Assembly: GCA_958442925.1 (NCBI GenBank)
Contig: CAUCIO010000011.1
Location: forward strand, 1-27,683
Origin: an uncultured Clostridium sp.
Lineage (GTDB): Bacteria; Bacillota; Clostridia; Lachnospirales; Lachnospiraceae
Direction of reading: 5' to 3'
DNA length: 27,683 nucleotides
The translations under genes and the position numbers were made by a program. Shown here in pieces: positions 14,677 through 22,540 of the stretch. Within the stretch, counting starts at the first letter, position 1. Every line of letters begins with the position of its first letter. The notes below the pieces were generated by a model. The model ran no database searches. It was given only the letters and a program-made list of their open reading frames with translations, and was not told where the DNA came from.

Positions 14677-16056
14677 ATGACAGCCTGGTACACAGACAGT
14701 ACTTTTTACCACATGTATCCCCTTGGAATGACAGGGGCACCTAAGAAAAATCCGTACCCATGGCCGGAGGAAACTTCGGCCGCAGGTTTCGTCCCGCCGT
14801 CTGCTCCCATGGAGGAGCTGTCTCAGTGGATTTTTCACTTAAAACAGATGAACTTTACTGCCATTTACATAGGACCTGTATTTGAGTCCTCTTCCCATGG
14901 CTATGACACCAGAGATTACCGTCTCATTGATCGCCGTCTGGGAAGCAGCAGAGATTTTAGCAGATTCATTTCTCAATGCCATGAAAACGGTATTCGCGTT
15001 GTAATTGACGGTGTTTTCAATCACACTGGACGAGAATTTTTCGCCTTTCGGGATATTATGGAGCATGGAAGCGCTTCTCCCTATACAGGATGGTACAAAA
15101 ATATCTCCTTTGACTGGAAAAGTCCTCTGGGAGACTCCTTCGGCTACGAGGCCTGGCGCGGGATCTGGGAACTTCCCTGCCTGAATCTTCAGAATCCCCA
15201 GGTAAAAGAATATCTGAAGGACGTAATCCGCTTCTGGGTCTCAGAGTTTGATATTGACGGCATTCGTTTAGACTGCGCCAATGTGCTGGACTTTCAGTTT
15301 ATGAAAGAGCTTCGTCTGCTTTCCGGGGAACTGAAGCCTGATTTCTGGCTGATGGGGGAGGTAATACATGGAGAATACGGGCGCTGGGTCAATGATGAGA
15401 TGCTTCACTCTGTAACAAACTATGAAATGCACAAAAGCATCTACTCTGCCCACAATGATCACAATTATTTCGAGCTGGCCCACAATGTCCGCCGTCTCCA
15501 GGCAGTAGGCCGCTCTCTGTACACCTTTTTAGATAACCATGACGAAGACAGAATTGCGTCTAAGTTAAAGGATCCGAACCATCTGAAATTAATTTATACG
15601 CTTCTCTATACTTTGCCCGGTATTCCGTCCGTCTACTGCGGAAGCGAATGGGGAATGGAAGGAGTGCGCACAGCTGACTGTGACGAGTCTCTGCGTCCCA
15701 GAATTCTGCCTGCCACAGCCAGGGAGCAGGAAGCCTCTGAGCTGTCCTCTCATATCCGGCGTCTGGGAGAAATACGAGCACGCTTCTCACCTCTTCACGG
15801 CGGAGCCTATCAGGAGCTTTTTCTCACCAACCGGCAGTACGCCTTTTTAAGAAGATCCGAGGATGGAGCCTGGCTTATCACAGCTGCCAACAACGATTCC
15901 TGTCAGGCATCTCTTACACTTTCCTGCCCCGTGGAAAATGGCTGTGTAAAGGAACTTATCACCGGACAGAGTTTTCCTGTCTCCGGCAAAGTTCTGTCTT
16001 TCACACTTCAGCCAAACTCAGGATATATTTTCTGCACAGAAGAGAAATTTTCATAG
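14677..16056 (+). CDS. GH13 alpha-amylase-family enzyme
   Basis: The 459-residue product is an intracellular GH13 glycoside hydrolase (no signal peptide) acting on alpha-glucans or maltodextrins. The four classical regions are present: DGVFNH at 111-116, GIRLDCAN with the nucleophile Asp 199, the acid/base GEV with Glu 228, and FLDNHDEDR with Asp 289. A small C-terminal beta domain ends the protein. There is no N-terminal domain as in neopullulanases, and exact specificity cannot be read. ATG 14677 follows GAGGAGG with six bases between; ATG 14662 lies before that site and is not used. It precedes glgB by 61 bases, which suggests joint work in glycogen or maltodextrin metabolism. Confidence 0.9.
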   Translation: MTAWYTDSTFYHMYPLGMTGAPKKNPYPWPEETSAAGFVPPSAPMEELSQWIFHLKQMNFTAIYIGPVFESSSHGYDTRDYRLIDRRLGSSRDFSRFISQCHENGIRVVIDGVFNHTGREFFAFRDIMEHGSASPYTGWYKNISFDWKSPLGDSFGYEAWRGIWELPCLNLQNPQVKEYLKDVIRFWVSEFDIDGIRLDCANVLDFQFMKELRLLSGELKPDFWLMGEVIHGEYGRWVNDEMLHSVTNYEMHKSIYSAHNDHNYFELAHNVRRLQAVGRSLYTFLDNHDEDRIASKLKDPNHLKLIYTLLYTLPGIPSVYCGSEWGMEGVRTADCDESLRPRILPATAREQEASELSSHIRRLGEIRARFSPLHGGAYQELFLTNRQYAFLRRSEDGAWLITAANNDSCQASLTLSCPVENGCVKELITGQSFPVSGKVLSFTLQPNSGYIFCTEEKFS

Positions 16057-16117
16057 AAACAGTCTGGGGCTGTCAAATCAGCCGCACAAAACATTAGAAA
16101 TTCAGGGGGAAATGAGC

Positions 16118-18019
16118 ATGAATAAAAAAATCGGCATGGGATTTTTCGGAGATTTAGATCTCTATCTCTTTGGAGAAGGGCGCCACTACCGCCTTTATGA
16201 AAAAATGGGGGCGCATCCTTTTACATACCGCGGAAAATCCGGCATTCATTTTGCCGTCTGGGCTCCCCACGCGGAGGCCGTCAGCCTAACCGGCGATTTC
16301 AATGGATGGAATCCTGAAAAAACTCCTATGAAACGTATCAGCGATTCTGGTATTTTTGAAGCCTTTGTACCGGGCCTGAAAGAAGGGGAACTTTATAAAT
16401 ACGCCGTATCCACAAAAAACGGTTCCCTTTTGATGAAAGCAGATCCATTTGCCTTTTTCAGCGAATACCGGCCCGGAACTGCCTCTGTTACCGCAGATAT
16501 CACAGGCTTTTCCTGGAGCGATTCTGCCTGGATGGAAAAGCGAAAAAATCAGGATCCTGTAAAAGCCCCTATGGCGGTCTATGAAGTGCATCTGGGGTCC
16601 TGGAAAAAGACAAACAGGCCGGAACGTGATAACTGTCTGACTTACAGAGAAGCTGCCAAAGAGCTGGCTGCTTACGTCAAAGCCATGGGATATACCCACG
16701 TAGAACTGATGGGCATTGCAGAACATCCATTTGACGGTTCCTGGGGCTATCAGGTGACCGGCTATTACGCTCCCACCTCACGATACGGAACTCCCAAGGA
16801 CTTTATGTATCTTGTCAATTATCTTCACAAAAAAGGGATCGGCGTAATCCTGGACTGGGTTCCCGCCCACTTTCCCAGAGATGCCCACGGTCTGGCCAAC
16901 TTTGACGGAGAAGCTCTCTATGAGTACGCAGATCCCAGAAAAGGGGAACATCCTGACTGGGGTACCAAGGTATTCGACTACAGCAAAAATGAGGTGAAAA
17001 ATTTTCTCATCGCCAACGCTCTCTACTGGATTGAACAATATCACATTGACGGTCTGCGGGTAGACGCTGTAGCTTCCATGCTCTATCTGGATTACGGACG
17101 CAGAGACGGGGAGTGGATTCCCAACCAGTACGGAGGCAACCAGAACCTGGAGGCAGTAGAGTTTTTCAAACATCTGAACAGTGTTCTCACAGGGCGAAAG
17201 GACGGCGCTGTGATGATTGCAGAGGAATCTACTGCCTGGCCTAAAGTAACCCACCGTCCGGAGGAGGATGGTCTTGGATTTACCTTTAAGTGGAATATGG
17301 GCTGGATGCACGATTTTCTGGAATATATGAAATCAGACCCTATTTACCGAAAATTTAACCACAATAAAATGACATTCGGGCTCACCTACGCCTCCAGCGA
17401 AAACTTTATTCTTGTCCTTTCCCATGACGAGGTCGTACACCTGAAATGTTCCATGCTCAACAAGATGCCAGGCAGCTATGAGGATAAATTTGCCAATCTG
17501 AAAGCCGGATATACCTTTATGACAGGCCATCCTGGAAAAAAGCTTCTCTTTATGGGACAGGACTTTGGACAGCTCCATGAATGGGATGAAAAAAAGGCCC
17601 TCGACTGGTATCTGGCCGACGAGCCTCTTCACGAAGATTTGCAGCGCTATGTCCGCAGCCTCCTGACTCTCTACAGGAAATATCCCTGCCTGTCCCGACT
17701 GGACAGCTCCCCCGAAGGGTTTCAGTGGATCAACGCCAATGACAGAGACCGCAGTATTTTCAGTTTCATCCGCAGAGATGAAACTAAGAAAAAGAATCTG
17801 CTCTTTATTATCAATTTTACCCCTGTCGCCAGGGAAGATTATCGGATAGGCGTTCCCAAGCGGGGCAGCTTCACCCTGGTTCTGGACAGCGGACATGGAT
17901 TCTATGAGAAAAACGACGACGTCCATGTATACCGTTCTAAAAAAGGCGAATGCGACGGACAGCCTTACTCGTTCGCTTATCCGCTTCCAGCCTACGGAAC
18001 TGCCGTATTCCGATTTTAA
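16118..18019 (+). CDS. glgB: 1,4-alpha-glucan branching enzyme
   Basis: The 633-residue product is a GH13 branching enzyme that makes alpha-1,6 branches in glycogen. An N-terminal CBM48-type domain (about 38-120, FAVWAPHAEAVSLTGDFNGW) is followed by the catalytic barrel: YEVHLGSWKK, DGSWGYQVTGYYAPTSRYG, VILDWVPAHF, nucleophile Asp 316 in GLRVDAVASMLYLDYGR, acid/base Glu 369 in MIAEESTAWP and Asp 437 in VLSHDEVVH. The C-terminal beta domain ends in YGTAVFRF. Length is at the short end for GlgB, without an extra N1 domain. ATG 16118 is eight bases after AGGGGG; ATG 16112 is too close. No glgC, glgA or glgP is visible in this window, so the rest of the pathway is elsewhere. Confidence 0.95.
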   Translation: MNKKIGMGFFGDLDLYLFGEGRHYRLYEKMGAHPFTYRGKSGIHFAVWAPHAEAVSLTGDFNGWNPEKTPMKRISDSGIFEAFVPGLKEGELYKYAVSTKNGSLLMKADPFAFFSEYRPGTASVTADITGFSWSDSAWMEKRKNQDPVKAPMAVYEVHLGSWKKTNRPERDNCLTYREAAKELAAYVKAMGYTHVELMGIAEHPFDGSWGYQVTGYYAPTSRYGTPKDFMYLVNYLHKKGIGVILDWVPAHFPRDAHGLANFDGEALYEYADPRKGEHPDWGTKVFDYSKNEVKNFLIANALYWIEQYHIDGLRVDAVASMLYLDYGRRDGEWIPNQYGGNQNLEAVEFFKHLNSVLTGRKDGAVMIAEESTAWPKVTHRPEEDGLGFTFKWNMGWMHDFLEYMKSDPIYRKFNHNKMTFGLTYASSENFILVLSHDEVVHLKCSMLNKMPGSYEDKFANLKAGYTFMTGHPGKKLLFMGQDFGQLHEWDEKKALDWYLADEPLHEDLQRYVRSLLTLYRKYPCLSRLDSSPEGFQWINANDRDRSIFSFIRRDETKKKNLLFIINFTPVAREDYRIGVPKRGSFTLVLDSGHGFYEKNDDVHVYRSKKGECDGQPYSFAYPLPAYGTAVFRF

Positions 18020-18026
18020 CCTCCTT

Positions 18027-18065
18027 TTCCCGCTGCTCCCGCAAATTTTCACGGGAGCGCGGGAA
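18027..18065. terminator. GC-rich hairpin between convergent glgB and rsmI
   Basis: TTCCCGC-t-GCTCCCG, a loop of about 10 and CGGGAGC-GCGGGAA pair over 14 bp with one bulge. Genes converge here, so it can end transcripts from both sides. The U-tracts are short on both strands. Confidence 0.75.
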
Positions 18066-18088
18066 TCTTTATCTGCAAAAATTCCTCT

Positions 18089-19021
18089 CTATTTCCCGTC
18101 TGCCTCCAAAAGGCTCTGGTACACATCCCTCTTGCTGAGCCCGCGATCCTTAGCCACCTTCTTCATGGCCTCCTTTTTATCCATTCCCTGAGAGAGATAC
18201 TGAGCCATATGCTCTGCAATCGTCATCTCCTCAAAGCTCTGCTGCCGTTCTCTTTCCACCTGCTCAAATGATTTTCCCTCTATGACAACCACGCATTCTC
18301 CCTTAGGTTCGTGAACTTCATAAAAAGAAAGGGCGCCGGAAAAAGTAGTTTTAAACGCTTCTTCATACCGTTTTGTAAGCTCTCTGCAGATCGTAATATT
18401 TCTCTCCCCAAGAGTCTGGAACAGTTCTGTAAGAGTCCGCTCCAGACGATGAGGCGCCTCATAAACGATGATCGTCCGCGTCTCCTCTTTCAGCTCCTCC
18501 AGAATCATCTGACGTTCTTTTTTGTCCGGCGGCAGAAACGCTTCAAAACAAAAGCGCCTGGTGGGCAGCCCTGATATGGTAAGAGCAGTTATGCAGGCCG
18601 CAGGCCCCGGAAGAGAAGTCAGCTCTACTCCAGCTTCATGGCACTGGCGCACCAGTTCCTCTCCCGGATCCGAAATTCCAGGAGTGCCCGCATCCGTTAC
18701 CAGAGCAATGTTAACGCCCCGTTTCAGCTGCTCTACCAGGTATCTGGCCTTCTCCACCTTGTTGTATTCATGGTAGCTGGTCATAGGAGTTTTAATGTGA
18801 AAATGATTTAACAGCTTAATGCTGTGTCTGGTATCCTCTGCTGCAATCAAATCTACTTTCTTCAGGGTCTCCAATACCCGCAGGGTAATATCATCCAGAT
18901 TTCCAATGGGAGTAGCGCACAGATAGAGCTTTCCCCGGCCGTCTCTTCCTCCGAAGCCCTCATCCTGCCTGTTTTCCTGCTTCCAGCCATCCTCTTCCTT
19001 CAGAGTCTCATTCCACTCCAC
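18089..19021 (-). CDS. rsmI: 16S rRNA 2'-O-methyltransferase RsmI
   Basis: The 310-residue product methylates the ribose of C1402 in 16S rRNA using SAM. Family marks are KLYLCATPIGNLDDITLRVL, DLIAAEDTRHSIKLL, ALVTDAGTPGISDPGEELV, LPGPAACITALTISGLPTRR, FEAFLPP and VYEAPHRLERTL. The C-terminal helical unit (MTIAEHMAQYLSQGMDKKEA to RDVYQSLLEA) is the usual RsmI tail. About 30 acidic and charged residues precede the core, an extension of uncertain reality; GTG 19021 has AAGGAGG seven bases upstream and so is accepted. Position after the YabB-type methyltransferase matches Bacillus (yabB, yazA, yabC/rsmI), with yazA absent. Confidence 0.94.
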   Translation of the reverse strand: MEWNETLKEEDGWKQENRQDEGFGGRDGRGKLYLCATPIGNLDDITLRVLETLKKVDLIAAEDTRHSIKLLNHFHIKTPMTSYHEYNKVEKARYLVEQLKRGVNIALVTDAGTPGISDPGEELVRQCHEAGVELTSLPGPAACITALTISGLPTRRFCFEAFLPPDKKERQMILEELKEETRTIIVYEAPHRLERTLTELFQTLGERNITICRELTKRYEEAFKTTFSGALSFYEVHEPKGECVVVIEGKSFEQVERERQQSFEEMTIAEHMAQYLSQGMDKKEAMKKVAKDRGLSKRDVYQSLLEADGK

Positions 19022-19107
19022 AGTCTTTCCTCCTTCTTTTGGCTCCTGTTAATGCCCGTTTTTCAGCCTTCTATGAGTATTTATTTAAACGCCTTTGTAC
19101 GCTGACG

Positions 19108-19860
19108 CTAATATCCGTAAATATCATAGATTTCATCCATGTAGACGCCCGGTTCACGGTACACAATCAGCGGTTTTTCTACTTTAATCATAGAACGGCC
19201 GCCTTTCACCGCTTCAATTAAAACCATGTTCGCCTCCCGATCCACAAAAGGATGCACCAGCTTCATCCTTTTAGGTTCCATCTTATGCCTGGTAAAGGCC
19301 GTAATAATCTCAATCAGCCGGTGGGGTCTGTGAACCATATAAAAACGGCCGCCTGGTCTGAGAACCCGCGCTCCCTCCCTCACCACGTCTTCCAGAGAAC
19401 ACAGCACCTCATGGCGGGCAATGGCCTTGGGAAGTTCCGGATTTTTCAGTCCGTGGCTGTCATTCATATACGGCGGATTAGAAGTCACTACATCAAAAGA
19501 GGCAGCGCCGAATATCCGCCCTGCTTCTTTGATATCTCCTGTGACAATATCTATTTTTTCCTCCAGACCATTCAGGCGGACACTGCGTCCTGCCATCTCT
19601 GCCATCTCTGTCTGAATTTCCAAACCAGTAAAATGACTTCCAGCTGTCTTAGCTTCCAGCAAAATGGGAATAATCCCTGTTCCTGTCCCCAGATCAAGTG
19701 CCTTCTCCCCTGGCTTTACCACTGCGTAGCCAGATAAAAGCACTGCGTCCATGCCGAAGCAGAAGGCTTTCTCATTCTGGATAATCCGATATCCATTCCT
19801 GTGCAGATCATCAATCCGTTCGCCCTCTTTAAGCACAATTTCCCTGTTTTCTCCGTTCAA
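19108..19860 (-). CDS. yabB: tRNA1(Val) A37-N6-type methyltransferase (YabB/TrmN6-like)
   Basis: The 250-residue product is a Rossmann-fold SAM methyltransferase. ALDLGTGTGIIPILL (motif I, DLGTGTG at 56-62) and SNPPYM at 127-132 (the N-P-P-Y catalytic motif of N6-adenine or N5-glutamine methylases) are clear, as is the N-terminal IIQNEKAFCFGMDAVLLSGY typical of YabB/TrmN6. The family modifies tRNA; the exact base is not proven here. The start is TTG 19860, placed by AAAGGA nine bases upstream; no ATG is suitably placed. It lies between ricT (33-nt gap) and rsmI in the conserved order. Confidence 0.88.
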   Translation of the reverse strand: MNGENREIVLKEGERIDDLHRNGYRIIQNEKAFCFGMDAVLLSGYAVVKPGEKALDLGTGTGIIPILLEAKTAGSHFTGLEIQTEMAEMAGRSVRLNGLEEKIDIVTGDIKEAGRIFGAASFDVVTSNPPYMNDSHGLKNPELPKAIARHEVLCSLEDVVREGARVLRPGGRFYMVHRPHRLIEIITAFTRHKMEPKRMKLVHPFVDREANMVLIEAVKGGRSMIKVEKPLIVYREPGVYMDEIYDIYGY

Positions 19861-19893
19861 GTTCTGTTGTCCTTTCTTCTGTCGCTGTTCTCT

Positions 19894-20802
19894 CTAGTTA
19901 TTGTCCAACTTGGACTTTCCCTCTCTCTTTTCCAGCGCCTCCAGCTGCTTCAGCTCAGCATCCACACTGACTCTCTCTCTGCGGCGCTTAGGGCGGAATT
20001 TCAGGCTCTCCACCGGGTATTCCCGGATTTCCTTCTCATCCTTACCCACAGTGACAACCACCTTCACAAGCTGCCTGAGCACGCTGACACTGTGAACCTC
20101 GCCTTTCAGGCCATCATCTGTAGTCACATAGTCGCCGATGTTAGGAAGCTTGCTGTTTAACTCCTCGTAGGTCTCCTCCTCATTCTTCAGGCAGCACATC
20201 AGCCTTCCGCAGACGCCGGAAATCTTCGTAGGATTCAGGGAAAGATTCTGTTCCTTAGCCATCTTAATCGACACGGGAATAAATTCAGACAGATAGGTAT
20301 GGCAGCACAGCGGCCTTCCGCAGATACCGATTCCCCCCATAATTTTCGTCTCGTCTCTGACTCCAATCTGGCGCAGTTCAATTCTTGTCTTAAACACAGC
20401 CGCCAGATCCTTCACCAGCTCCCTGAAGTCGATTCTGCCGTCTGCAGTAAAGTAAAACAGCACCTTATTATTGTCAAAGGTATACTCGGCATCGATCAGT
20501 TTCATCTGAAGATTGTGCTTTTTAATCTTTTCCAGGCAGATGCCGAAGGCGTCCTTCTCCTTCTCCCTATTCCGACGCTCTGTTTCCTCGTCAGCTGCCG
20601 TAGCCATACGGATCACAGGCTTTAACGGCTGAATCACCTTCGACTCGTCCACAGCCCTGCTGCCCAGCACCACATGGCCAAATTCAATGCCGCGGGCCGT
20701 CTCTACAATTACATGGTCCCCTGTTTTAATGTCCATTCCGGCAGGATCAAAGAAATAGACCTTTCCAGCCGGGCGGAACCGGACTCCTATTACATTTATC
20801 AT
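19894..20802 (-). CDS. ricT: PSP1-domain protein RicT (YaaT)
   Basis: The 302-residue product has the PSP1 core: MINVIGVRFRPAGKVYFFDP, VIVETARGIEFGHVV, and two cysteine motifs CGRPLCC (161-167) and CGRLMCC (198-204), the latter in the typical context KISGVCGRLMCCL. In Bacillus RicT joins RicA and RicF in the Y-complex, which binds iron-sulfur clusters and steers mRNA processing by RNase Y. The long basic and acidic C-terminus (RPKRRRERVSV onward) is variable. It starts 4 bases after holB stops, as in the conserved holB-ricT pair. Confidence 0.93.
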   Translation of the reverse strand: MINVIGVRFRPAGKVYFFDPAGMDIKTGDHVIVETARGIEFGHVVLGSRAVDESKVIQPLKPVIRMATAADEETERRNREKEKDAFGICLEKIKKHNLQMKLIDAEYTFDNNKVLFYFTADGRIDFRELVKDLAAVFKTRIELRQIGVRDETKIMGGIGICGRPLCCHTYLSEFIPVSIKMAKEQNLSLNPTKISGVCGRLMCCLKNEEETYEELNSKLPNIGDYVTTDDGLKGEVHSVSVLRQLVKVVVTVGKDEKEIREYPVESLKFRPKRRRERVSVDAELKQLEALEKREGKSKLDNN

Positions 20803-20806
20803 AAAT

Positions 20807-21796
20807 CTAGTTCTCCTTCATGGTTAATAACATCAGCTCAAGAGCCAGCTCTGTATTTACATTGGCCGCCAGCCTCGCCTTTGCCTTGTCAATGGCGTTT
20901 AAAACAGCCTCCAGCCCCTCATAGGAACTGTTCTGGCACAGTCTGCTGACTGCTGTGTACTCCTCCTTGAAAATCAGGCAGTTCATGTCCTTTGTCACCT
21001 TGTACATCAAAATATCCCGATACCACAGCTGCATGAAATCCAGGCATTCGTCCAGAATCAGGTTCTCCTCCTGCATCTTTTTAATGTAGTCTAAGAGCAT
21101 AGCCATATCCATCTCTTTAACATTTTTCAGAAGGGTCAGAACTTCCCTGTAAAGGAGCTTGAACTCCTCTGAAGAGGCCAAATGAATAGCCTTGCCCAGA
21201 TTTCCCCTGGCAAACGCCGCAAACACATCTGCCTGATTCTCTGAAATCCCCATAGATTCTTCCAGATAGCTGCTGATTGTCTGATCCTTTAACGGTTTCA
21301 GCTTCAGTTTAATGCATCGGGACAGAATCGTCGGCAGGAATGTCTCCTCATTAGTAGTCATTAAAATAATAATTGCATAGGCCGGAGGTTCCTCAATAGT
21401 CTTTAACAGAGCATTCTGAGCCTGGACTGTCATCTTTTCTGCCTCATCTAACAGATAAATCTTGTATGGGCTGCTGTAAGGCTTAATTTGAATCGTATCA
21501 TTAATCTGCTCTCTGATGTCGTCTACTCCAATACTGTTCAGCTTCTCGTGAGTCACCCAGATCACATCCGGATGATTTCCGCTTAAAATCTGCTTACAGG
21601 AGTGGCACTCCATACACGGCTCTTTATCGCTTTTCTCACAGAGAAGAGTCATGGCAAATGCTTTTGCCAGCGTTTTTCTTCCCATTCCCTGTTCCCCAGA
21701 AAGGATATAGGCGTGGGAAACCTTATGGTATTCAATCGCTTTCTGGAAATGATCCTTGATCATTTCATGTCCTATAATATCTTTAAAACCTGCCAT
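20807..21796 (-). CDS. holB: DNA polymerase III delta-prime subunit
   Basis: The 329-residue product is the delta-prime clamp-loader subunit. Visible parts: FKDIIGHEMIKDHFQKAI, HAYILSGEQGMGRKTLAKAF at 28-47 with a changed P-loop (G-x-G-R-K-T), the zinc cysteines C53, C61, C64 and C67, KIYLLDEAEKMTVQAQNALL, KTIEEPP and the SRC stretch (LPTILSRCIKLKL). Delta-prime does not need ATPase activity, so the P-loop change is expected. ATG 21796 follows GAGGAGG; a longer frame to 21874 is excluded because the -10 element is at 21863-21868. It leads the unit holB-ricT-yabB-rsmI. Confidence 0.93.
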   Translation of the reverse strand: MAGFKDIIGHEMIKDHFQKAIEYHKVSHAYILSGEQGMGRKTLAKAFAMTLLCEKSDKEPCMECHSCKQILSGNHPDVIWVTHEKLNSIGVDDIREQINDTIQIKPYSSPYKIYLLDEAEKMTVQAQNALLKTIEEPPAYAIIILMTTNEETFLPTILSRCIKLKLKPLKDQTISSYLEESMGISENQADVFAAFARGNLGKAIHLASSEEFKLLYREVLTLLKNVKEMDMAMLLDYIKKMQEENLILDECLDFMQLWYRDILMYKVTKDMNCLIFKEEYTAVSRLCQNSSYEGLEAVLNAIDKAKARLAANVNTELALELMLLTMKEN

Positions 21797-21862
21797 GATT
21801 TCCTCCTCTGTATATGCTCGATATCTGCTTCGCAGCCGCTTGTTTTCCTGCTGATGTGCTAC

Positions 21863-21891
21863 ATTATACCACACTCTATTTGATGTGGAAA
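21863..21891 (-). promoter_or_regulatory. Promoter in front of holB
   Basis: On the minus strand TTTCCA (21886-21891), 17 bases and TATAAT (21863-21868) preceded by TGG (extended -10). It would drive holB and the genes after it separately from the decarboxylase and kinase genes. Confidence 0.65.
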
Positions 21892-21904
21892 GTGAGAAAC
21901 TTTG

Positions 21905-22540
21905 TCATATGCAGCTGCCGTGCTGTTTCTTGTACCCTGACGCTTCTATTGTTTCAGATATATTTTTCAGGCAGACAGAAAGCTTCCTATTTTCATAGCG
22001 TTCTGCTGCCGTAATTCCAGCCTGTGTCAGTTTTTCTTCTGAAAAGTCAGCCTCGTCAGCCAGAAACCGGCGGCAGAGCTCTGTGTATTTAGGCGATGTC
22101 TGCTGTCTTTCCCGCTCTACAGCCCGAAGCAGACGTTCCCCATCCTCCACCTCAATATAAATCGGAACTGTACACATATTTCCAAAATAAGTCCTGATAC
22201 TCTCATAGGACTCTAAAGTTCCGAGCATAATATAGCTGTACTGAGACAGATTGATCTGTCCATCGTCTACTGTCGCATAGCTCCAGGGGCCGTACATAGT
22301 CTGATATGTGCGCTTTTCAATAACTCGCCCCTCTGTCTCCATGGCCTCCAGCTCCTTCTCTCCTATAAAATGATACTCCACTCCCTCCGTTTCTCCTTGC
22401 CGCATAGGGCGGGTGGTGTAAAGAGTTACTGTTTTCATCTCAGGAAAATACTCCAGGATACTTTTATAAATAGTGTCCTTTCCCGACGCACTTTTTCCCA
22501 TTACAAAAAAAATCTTTCCAGCATATTTACGCTCTGTCAC
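21905..22540 (-). CDS. Guanylate-kinase-like P-loop protein
   Basis: The 211-residue product has the guanylate kinase fold marks: P-loop GKSASGKDT at 15-23, the GMP-binding stretch VTLYTTRPMRQGETEGVEYH, FIGEKELEAM, and a Tyr-Gly pair (MYGPWSY). The C-terminal half is more divergent than in standard Gmk, so either GMP phosphorylation or a paralogous role is possible. GTG 22540 overlaps the decarboxylase stop as GTGA, so the two are co-translated. In Bacillus the matching slot between yaaO and holB holds tmk (thymidylate kinase). Whether this genome also has a canonical gmk cannot be seen here. Confidence 0.82.
   Translation of the reverse strand: MTERKYAGKIFFVMGKSASGKDTIYKSILEYFPEMKTVTLYTTRPMRQGETEGVEYHFIGEKELEAMETEGRVIEKRTYQTMYGPWSYATVDDGQINLSQYSYIMLGTLESYESIRTYFGNMCTVPIYIEVEDGERLLRAVERERQQTSPKYTELCRRFLADEADFSEEKLTQAGITAAERYENRKLSVCLKNISETIEASGYKKQHGSCI

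Noticed and set aside
17333..18052. Long open frame (239 codons) on the minus strand opposite glgB
   Set aside because: It lies entirely against a strongly conserved GlgB frame, has no convincing ribosome site and its translation resembles no protein; a shadow frame.
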